This document shows, in pieces, positions 1-4,030 of a DNA stretch of 13,846 bases. The position numbers and the translations under genes are program-made. Origin of the DNA: Candidatus Woesearchaeota archaeon (lineage in GTDB: Archaea; Nanobdellota; Nanobdellia; Woesearchaeales; JASKKU01); the NCBI GenBank assembly GCA_011045925.1, contig DSBS01000063.1:1-13846 (forward strand), in the 5' to 3' direction. Every line of letters begins with the position of its first letter. Within the stretch, counting starts at the first letter, position 1. The notes beneath the pieces were generated by a model. It was not told where the DNA came from. It ran no database searches and saw nothing but the letters and a program-made list of their open reading frames with translations.

Positions 1-131
1 CGGGAGCCCATTCATCAAAAGAAGGGCGCCTATCTCTTTGCTTTATTTTTTCCGGTTTTTTCTCAGCTTCCACATCTTCAGCAAATTCCTCAAGAACTTC
101 CTTGGGCAAAGGGCTTGTGCTGTTTTTTCAA
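1..131 (-). CDS. N-terminal fragment of an unrecognised charged protein, cut by the window edge
   Basis: Read on the minus strand, this stretch encodes a charged Glu/Lys-rich peptide (PLPKEVLEEFAEDVEAEKK, then KQRDRRPSFDEWAP) that runs off the left edge. Codon choice (GAA, AAG, GAT, AGG) resembles the other genes here, which is why I believe in it. The only start in this frame before a stop is TTG at 129-131, directly preceded by TAA, with no Shine-Dalgarno sequence or TATA box at the usual distance. The start is therefore doubtful. It overlaps the competing plus-strand ORF at 38-349, whose hydrophobic N-terminus may simply be the antisense image of this acidic peptide. Function unknown. Confidence 0.4.
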
Positions 132-349
132 TTACTGCACGAAAGGGCACAGAAAGCAACCAGGCTGGGTGCTATTTCCATGAAGAGAAAGGCCTGCTTA
201 TGATGGTAGCATATGGAAAGAATAATCACCTCCCGCAGGAACTTATTGAAGGGATTTCAGACAGGTTTCCTAAAGCAAGGTTCTCACAGCCATTGAGCAA
301 TTTCTACGTGTGGGGCCCGGTAGCAAGAGAAGAATTAGTTAAATATTAA
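38..349 (+). CDS. Unrecognised small protein; only the C-terminal ~75 residues look genuine
   Basis: The frame is open from base 2, so this could be the tail of a longer gene; the first possible in-window start is TTG at 38. From about base 119 it reads like a real soluble domain: VFSITARKGTESNQAGCYF, then a glycine/charge-balanced segment ending in SNFYVWGPVAREELVKY and TAA. The preceding Phe/Leu/Ser-rich part lies over a convincing minus-strand coding segment and is probably antisense artefact. The true start may be a non-ATG codon near 115-135, or the gene may be a truncated remnant or the contig end may be misjoined. Its 3' end overlaps the convergent gene at 346 by four bases. I do not recognise the family. 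Confidence 0.42.
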   Translation: MLYFFRFFLSFHIFSKFLKNFLGQRACAVFSITARKGTESNQAGCYFHEEKGLLMMVAYGKNNHLPQELIEGISDRFPKARFSQPLSNFYVWGPVAREELVKY

Positions 350-1176
350 GAGGAAAACCCAGTTATCTGGGAAAGCAAAGCATTATGCCTATCCAATTCC
401 GTCTTAAGAAAATCCAGCTCGAGTCTCAGCTCTTTTGTCTTATGGTTTCGGGTTTCAAGCTTAAGCTCTACCTTGTCTTTTTCTGAAGATAGCTTGTAAG
501 AGATTGTTTTCTTGTAACTGCAGTTTTCAAGCTCCTGCCTTCCATCATTAAATATATCATAGTAGGATGCAAACTTTTGCTCTGCTTTCTGAACCTGCTT
601 ATCCTGAACGGAAAGGCAGTGGCTGTATTTTGACAGGGCAGAATCATACTGCTTTTTTGCCTGCTTTAGCTCTTCCTGCTTCTCGCTAATGGACTTAATT
701 AGCCCTGACAGGCTCGGGTCTGATGCCAGCTCCTGGTGATGTTTCACATATTGAATCATTATCTCTGGCTGCATCTCTCTAGTGTCAGTCTTTTTTCTGA
801 TATCATTGGCTAATTCGTGATAAAGCGCAGCTAACCCTGCTTCCTTTTCTTTTACATCCTCCAAAAGCTTTTTGGCTGTTTTAAAGCAGGTTTCGAGTTC
901 CTTTGCCCCTAACTGAATCTGGTAGACAACATTAGCAATGCTTTCCCATGTTTTGTTAAGCTCTTTCTGGTAGCTTTTTTTTAGGTTTAGAGCAGCATCC
1001 TCCTCTGCGTAAGCATCTCCGGAGGTTATTGTTTCTGGCCTGAAAGCCTGCTTTATCTCTGTGATTGGCTTGCTTATCACCTCTACGAGGTTTATCTTCC
1101 CTGCGAAAGGGTTTACACTTATAACCTTGCTTAGCCGGTCTTTTAGCTTCCTGAGAATGTCCTGGTCGTCCTCCAT
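346..1176 (-). CDS. Coiled-coil protein of unknown function (276 aa)
   Basis: A largely helical, charged protein with no signal peptide or membrane segment. Residues ~1-60 may form a small N-terminal region (MEDDQDILRKLKDRLSKV, then NPFAGKINLVEVISKP). From ~residue 70 to the end the sequence is heptad-like and rich in Lys, Glu, Gln and Leu, with two coiled-coil stretches around 160-205 and 225-270, separated by an aromatic break near FASYYDIFNDGR. An upstream in-frame GTG at 1186-1188 exists, but I chose ATG at 1174-1176 because an archaeal TATA box lies about 29 nt before it, as expected for a leaderless mRNA. It stands alone on this strand with convergent and unrelated neighbours. A structural or filament-associated role is possible but not shown. 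Confidence 0.75.
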   Translation of the reverse strand: MEDDQDILRKLKDRLSKVISVNPFAGKINLVEVISKPITEIKQAFRPETITSGDAYAEEDAALNLKKSYQKELNKTWESIANVVYQIQLGAKELETCFKTAKKLLEDVKEKEAGLAALYHELANDIRKKTDTREMQPEIMIQYVKHHQELASDPSLSGLIKSISEKQEELKQAKKQYDSALSKYSHCLSVQDKQVQKAEQKFASYYDIFNDGRQELENCSYKKTISYKLSSEKDKVELKLETRNHKTKELRLELDFLKTELDRHNALLSQITGFSS

Positions 1177-1201
1177 GATACAAAGCACAGCAAAGGAGGT
1201 T

Positions 1202-1209
1202 TATTTAAG
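1202..1209 (-). promoter_or_regulatory. TATA box for the coiled-coil gene
   Basis: CTTAAATA on the minus strand, centred about 29 nt before ATG 1176. The match to the archaeal TATA consensus and the spacing suggest a leaderless transcript starting at or next to the ATG. Confidence 0.5.
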
Positions 1210-1330
1210 TTGCTGTTTTTGCGGGTTTTTGGATGAGGAGGGAAAAAAATTATTTATGGAAGTTTTATTACTTTTTTTGTTCTTAATACATTACCATTCT
1301 TATTTAAAAAAAAGCCCAAACACCCTAACC

Positions 1331-1618
1331 CTAACACAAGCCCCTTTTCCTCATCTTATCCTGGCTTGCTTCAATGCTTTTCAGTTCTTCTTCAGATAAA
1401 GCGTCTTTCTTCAGCCAGTAAATTCCTTTGTGAGAATCCCTGCCGAGATAATTGAAATTCACCAATTCTCTTCTTACTAAAACATAATCATCGACATCAG
1501 AAGACTTGATAATCTCATTGACTTCCTGCTCAGGGTATTCCCTGCCTTTCTTGAATTTCCTGGCTATTTTTTGCAGAACTTCCTGTTTTTTTAAATCGTT
1601 TCTCGGCAGTGTAATCAT
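1331..1618 (-). CDS. DUF2087-family protein
   Basis: A 95-residue protein whose core (residues ~24-70) matches the DUF2087 pattern: GREYPEQEVNEII, then DDYVLVRRELVNFNYLGRD and KGIYWL. The family is a compact winged-helix-like module found alone or fused to regulators in bacteria and archaea. A nucleic-acid-binding or regulatory role is usually assumed, not proven. The ATG (1616-1618) overlaps the TGA of the upstream nucleotidyltransferase gene in an ATGA arrangement, so the two are almost certainly co-transcribed and translationally coupled. It ends in TAG. Length is normal for a single-domain member. No active-site motif is visible. Family assignment is confident; function is not. Confidence 0.85.
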   Translation of the reverse strand: MITLPRNDLKKQEVLQKIARKFKKGREYPEQEVNEIIKSSDVDDYVLVRRELVNFNYLGRDSHKGIYWLKKDALSEEELKSIEASQDKMRKRGLC

Positions 1619-2010
1619 TTTATCCTCTTGGACCTGTCTTCCAGGGCTTTTCTCATCCTGTCCACGTCGTGCCTGGAAGGGTCCACAACCAGGGCATCTA
1701 TCTGGTGGCTGTTCCCTTTATACTCAAAAGTGCCGAGCTCATAAAGGTCAAACCAGGCTTTCCTCACTTTTGTAAATTTCCAGTTTTCCGGAGGCTTGCT
1801 GTGCTCCTTTAAAACAACCACTAAATCTATGTCCGAGCCTGCCTGATTCCGGTACGGCTTCTCATACAATCCGAACTTGCCTTCTGCAAGAGATGCCCAG
1901 ACATACGCTTCGCTCACACAGTTACAATCTGCCAAAACAGACTCTATATGCCTCTTTGCCTTGCTCCACACATCAGCCTGGTCAGAATAAAGAGTTTTTT
2001 TGGGCTTCAT
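1615..2010 (-). CDS. Pol-beta-superfamily nucleotidyltransferase domain protein (MNT-like)
   Basis: A 131-residue minimal nucleotidyltransferase. The metal-binding carboxylates are visible: GSDIDLVVVL gives D60 and D62, and HQIDALVVD supplies a third acidic residue at D105. The usual hG[GS] strand-loop is present as VWASLAEGKFG, with Ala where Gly is typical. The family transfers nucleotides to proteins, RNA or small molecules; the substrate here cannot be read from sequence. A TTG at 2032-2034 would add eight residues, but ATG 2010 lies 27-28 nt from a clear TATA box and fits leaderless initiation. The downstream DUF2087 gene overlaps by ATGA. No HEPN-type partner, the usual antitoxin/toxin companion of MNT proteins, is adjacent. 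Confidence 0.85.
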   Translation of the reverse strand: MKPKKTLYSDQADVWSKAKRHIESVLADCNCVSEAYVWASLAEGKFGLYEKPYRNQAGSDIDLVVVLKEHSKPPENWKFTKVRKAWFDLYELGTFEYKGNSHQIDALVVDPSRHDVDRMRKALEDRSKRIK

Positions 2011-2033
2011 TCTTTGACTAGAGTAAGAATTCA

Positions 2034-2041
2034 AATATAAA
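2034..2041 (-). promoter_or_regulatory. TATA box for the nucleotidyltransferase-DUF2087 operon
   Basis: TTTATATT on the minus strand, centred 27-28 nt before ATG 2010. It lies just outside the TAG stop of the upstream membrane protein (2045-2047), so the operon has its own promoter. Confidence 0.55.
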
Positions 2042-2044
2042 AAC

Positions 2045-2302
2045 CTACGCCTTCCGATAAACCAGCCTCTGGATGAAAATGCAAAGCCAGAGAGTGCCGT
2101 TCAACGCTGTGACTGCTGCTGAGAAAAACAAGGATAATGTTAAGAAGCAAAGCGCGATCGCATACAGCCCAATCACAGTCAGCCCCGAAGTCCTCAGCAG
2201 GATAAATCCTTTCTTTGCCTTAAAGCCGTGCCAGACCTGGCTGACCAGAGATAAGGTAAAAAGAAAGTTAGCAGCCGCAACCACAAAATCCTGCCATAGC
2301 AT
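2045..2302 (-). CDS. Small three-helix membrane protein with SemiSWEET-like layout
   Basis: An 85-residue integral membrane protein. Helix 1 (~5-26, DFVVAAANFLFTLSLVSQVW) is followed by a basic loop (HGFKAKKGF), helix 2 (~38-60) and helix 3 (~64-82), which contains an Asn (ALNGTLWLCIF), and a basic tail RLVYRKA. The size, three-helix topology and Asn in the third helix resemble SemiSWEET/PQ-loop half-transporters, which dimerise to move sugars. The diagnostic PQ dipeptide is absent, so that link is only suggestive. ATG 2302 is preceded at about 28 nt by an A/T-rich TATA-like element. It ends with TAG, close upstream of the nucleotidyltransferase promoter. Function unproven. Confidence 0.75.
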   Translation of the reverse strand: MLWQDFVVAAANFLFTLSLVSQVWHGFKAKKGFILLRTSGLTVIGLYAIALCFLTLSLFFSAAVTALNGTLWLCIFIQRLVYRKA

Positions 2303-2325
2303 AAGTCAGGCGGGAAATCCCTTTT

Positions 2326-2335
2326 TTTAAAAAGC
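2326..2335 (-). promoter_or_regulatory. TATA-like element for the three-helix membrane protein
   Basis: CTTTTTAAAA on the minus strand, centred about 28 nt before ATG 2302. The surroundings are A/T runs, so the exact box is uncertain. Confidence 0.35.
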
Positions 2336-2360
2336 TTTTGAATAAGCATCACTTCTTAAT

Positions 2361-2783
2361 CTATTTAAATGCCTTTTTGAACTCTCTTTTCACTTCGCTG
2401 ACATCCTTATCACTGCCCTCATCTATAATGCGAAGCGAGAGTGGATATCTCCAGTGCTTGCCTTCACTTGCCTTAAACGCAGCAACCATGCAGAATACAA
2501 TGTTCAGCACAGCAAACAAAGCAGCAAGTATTGTAAAAGGAAACACGATAGCAATGCGCAGGGCAAAGCTAAATATCAAAGTGTAAAGCAGCGAAGCTAC
2601 GAAAATCAGTGCAAAATAGATAGTAAGCGAAACCTACCCGTCCAGCGCGTTTTTTGCGTGCTTCTTAACTGACCTGTCTTTTGTAAGAATAAAAATAAGG
2701 GCAGCCCCGATGATTAAAGCGAAAATCCCGATAACATGAGTTATGATTGCAAGTGTCCTGTCTTCTGCTTTTTTTCCAGTCAT
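2361..2783 (-). pseudogene. DUF4870-like membrane protein interrupted by an in-frame TAG
   Basis: One reading frame runs from ATG 2783 to TAG 2361-2363 and is broken only by a TAG at 2634-2636. The first 49 codons give a charged start, one membrane helix (IITHVIGIFALIIGAALIFI) and the segment KDRSVKKHAKNAL typical of DUF4870 proteins. The 90 codons after the stop continue directly with VSLTIYFALIF, two more membrane helices and the characteristic end KASEGKHWRYPLSLRII. In relatives as I remember them the junction reads N-W-Q followed by the helix, so TAG replaces a Gln codon (CAG to TAG). No in-frame ATG lies before the second half. A well-placed TATA box remains upstream. This is either a recent nonsense mutation, two half-proteins, or a sequence error. 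Confidence 0.8.
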
Positions 2784-2806
2784 AATCAAGAGCAAACTTT
2801 TTAGAA

Positions 2807-2814
2807 CATAAAAG
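2807..2814 (-). promoter_or_regulatory. TATA box for the interrupted DUF4870-like gene
   Basis: CTTTTATG on the minus strand, centred 27-28 nt before ATG 2783. Its survival suggests the gene is still transcribed or was disrupted recently. Confidence 0.45.
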
Positions 2815-2833
2815 TTTCTTTAAATTAGAAAAA

Positions 2834-2841
2834 TTATATAA
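2834..2841 (+). promoter_or_regulatory. TATA box for the TspO-like gene
   Basis: TTATATAA followed by ACC, centred 27-28 nt before ATG 2865, with an A-rich upstream flank as expected for the BRE. It is the clearest archaeal promoter in the window. It sits back to back with the DUF4870-like promoter in an 81-nt divergent intergenic region. Confidence 0.65.
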
Positions 2842-2864
2842 ACCTTTATTCGTTTCTAAACCTG

Positions 2865-3638
2865 ATGAAACCAACAACCACTAAAATTCTCGTTGCAGTT
2901 GCTTTTTTTGCCATGGTGCTTGTAAACACGCTAGCCACAACTCTCCCCATAAACGGGATAACTCTTGGCGAGGTATCTGACTCATACCCAAACCTTTTCG
3001 CTCCTGCCGGAGTAGCATTCTCGATCTGGGGCCTGATTTACCTGCTCTTGGGCATCTATGTGCTTTACCAGTTCGGGGTTTTTGAGAAAGTAAAAGAAGA
3101 GCTTAACAAAAAGATTGGAATTTACTTTATCATCACGTCTATTGCCAACATCCTCTGGATATTTGCCTGGCACTATCAAGCAATCTGGCTTTCATTGCTT
3201 ATAATTATTGCCCTGTTATATTACCTCATCAGAATCTCGCAGGCATTAACCGAAGAAAAGCTTTCTGAAAAAGCAAAATGGCTTATGAAACTGCCGTTCA
3301 GCGTGTATTTCGGCTGGATAATTGTTGCAACAATTGCAAACGTAACTGTTTTTCTTGTGAGCATTGGATGGACTGGCTTTTTCATCTCAGAGCAGGCATG
3401 GACAAGCCTTGTTATAATCACAGGAACAATCATTGGCTTGGCACAGATGCTCAAGGCAAAAGACATCGCCTACGGCCTGGTATTTGTGTGGGCTTATGGG
3501 GGCATATGGATTAAGCATGCAAGCTTTGACGGGTTTGCAAACCAGTACTTGGGAATTATCACTACCATACTCATCTGCATTGCCTTGTTCATTGCATTAA
3601 GCGGGTTTCTGCTCTATAAGAGTTACAGGGAAGCGTAA
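2865..3638 (+). CDS. TspO/MBR-type tryptophan-rich integral membrane protein
   Basis: A 257-residue protein made almost entirely of membrane helices (about 7-8 segments), with Trp spread along the helices. Diagnostic segments are PNLFAPAGVAFSIWGLIY (residues 42-59), NILWIFAWHYQ near 96-106 and the aromatic C-terminal half with VFVWAYGGIW. TspO/MBR proteins bind porphyrins or similar ligands and act in stress or tetrapyrrole signalling. Classic members have about 160 residues and five helices. This one belongs to the longer group annotated as tryptophan-rich sensory protein, whose ligand is unknown. The ATG is fixed by the TATA box 27-28 nt upstream. It is monocistronic: the following gene has its own TATA box. 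Confidence 0.85.
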   Translation: MKPTTTKILVAVAFFAMVLVNTLATTLPINGITLGEVSDSYPNLFAPAGVAFSIWGLIYLLLGIYVLYQFGVFEKVKEELNKKIGIYFIITSIANILWIFAWHYQAIWLSLLIIIALLYYLIRISQALTEEKLSEKAKWLMKLPFSVYFGWIIVATIANVTVFLVSIGWTGFFISEQAWTSLVIITGTIIGLAQMLKAKDIAYGLVFVWAYGGIWIKHASFDGFANQYLGIITTILICIALFIALSGFLLYKSYREA

Positions 3639-3665
3639 GCCTTTTTAAAAAAAGATTTAAGAAAC

Positions 3666-3673
3666 ATTAATAA
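3666..3673 (+). promoter_or_regulatory. TATA box for the small membrane protein pair
   Basis: ATTAATAA, centred 27-28 nt before ATG 3697. The spacing matches the other leaderless genes here. Confidence 0.45.
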
Positions 3674-3696
3674 ACGCATAAGCCCAGAACAAGCCT

Positions 3697-3873
3697 ATGG
3701 CTAAAAAGAATGATGAGCTAAAAGAGCTTAAGTCTATTGAAAAAGAGATTAAGCAGTCTGAGATTGAAGAGCAGCTAAACCTTGCAGAAAGCAGGAACAA
3801 TTTCAACGTTGGGCTGATTATCGGGCTGATTTTCGCTGTTGCCGCAGGCTTCTTTTACTATACTTTCTTATGA
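3697..3873 (+). CDS. 58-residue single-pass membrane protein
   Basis: ATG 3697 opens a 58-residue frame ending in TGA 3871-3873. Residues 1-36 are highly charged and helical (KKNDELKELKSIEKEIKQSE), probably a cytoplasmic coiled coil. Residues ~38-57 form one hydrophobic helix (VGLIIGLIFAVAAGFFYYTF) ending at the C-terminus, giving a tail-anchored layout. The codon use is like its neighbours, and a TATA box sits at the leaderless distance, so I consider it real despite its size. The last bases (ATGA at 3870-3873) contain a possible start for the next small protein. I do not recognise the family. Confidence 0.65.
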   Translation: MAKKNDELKELKSIEKEIKQSEIEEQLNLAESRNNFNVGLIIGLIFAVAAGFFYYTFL

Positions 3874-3877
3874 GCTT

Positions 3878-4024
3878 TTGGTCAAGAAATTACACCCCTT
3901 TTCACAAGTGGTTATAGCGGTAGTCTCTGCTTTAGTGCTTATTGCCTGCCTTGTGATGGGCCTTATGGAAAACAAGAGAAACAGGGAAATGAGAGAGCGA
4001 ATGCTAAAATACCTAAAGAAATAA
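3878..4024 (+). CDS. 48-residue membrane protein, possibly frameshifted at its start
   Basis: The frame ending in TAA 4022-4024 encodes one membrane helix (VVIAVVSALVLIACLVMGL) followed by a basic helical tail (ENKRNREMRERMLKYLKK). Its start is uncertain. TTG at 3878 gives a plausible KK-flanked N-terminus and begins four bases after the preceding stop. Alternatively ATG at 3870, overlapping that stop as ATGA, encodes MSFWSRNYTPFHKWL and then meets TAG; one missing base around 3912-3915 would join it to the helix. A GTG at 3908 is a third option. It would form a coupled pair with the preceding small membrane protein. Function unknown. Confidence 0.5.
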   Translation: MVKKLHPFSQVVIAVVSALVLIACLVMGLMENKRNREMRERMLKYLKK

Positions 4025-4030
4025 TAAGTG

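Noticed and set aside
195..233. Strong Shine-Dalgarno match GGAGGTGATT followed by ATG on the minus strand
   Set aside because: The frame opened by that ATG stops after four codons, and the bases are explained by plus-strand codons of the small ORF.
1210..1330. Possible gene or RNA in the intergenic A/T-rich stretch
   Set aside because: No coding-like frame, tRNA-like arm or stable hairpin was seen; the plus-strand frame through here crosses the coiled-coil gene antisense and reads as low-complexity Phe/Leu.
1321..1337. Telomere-like CCCTAA repeat
   Set aside because: Only two units are present, at the end of the DUF2087 gene and its flank; this is chance-level.
2634..2636. TAG as a reassigned sense codon (for example pyrrolysine or glutamine)
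   Set aside because: TAG is the normal terminator of the DUF2087 gene (1331-1333), the three-helix membrane protein (2045-2047) and the DUF4870-like frame itself (2361-2363), so general reassignment is unlikely.
2665..2877. Minus-strand frame of 70 codons over the DUF4870-like N-terminus
   Set aside because: It is a shifted frame of the DUF4870-like gene and overlaps both divergent promoters.
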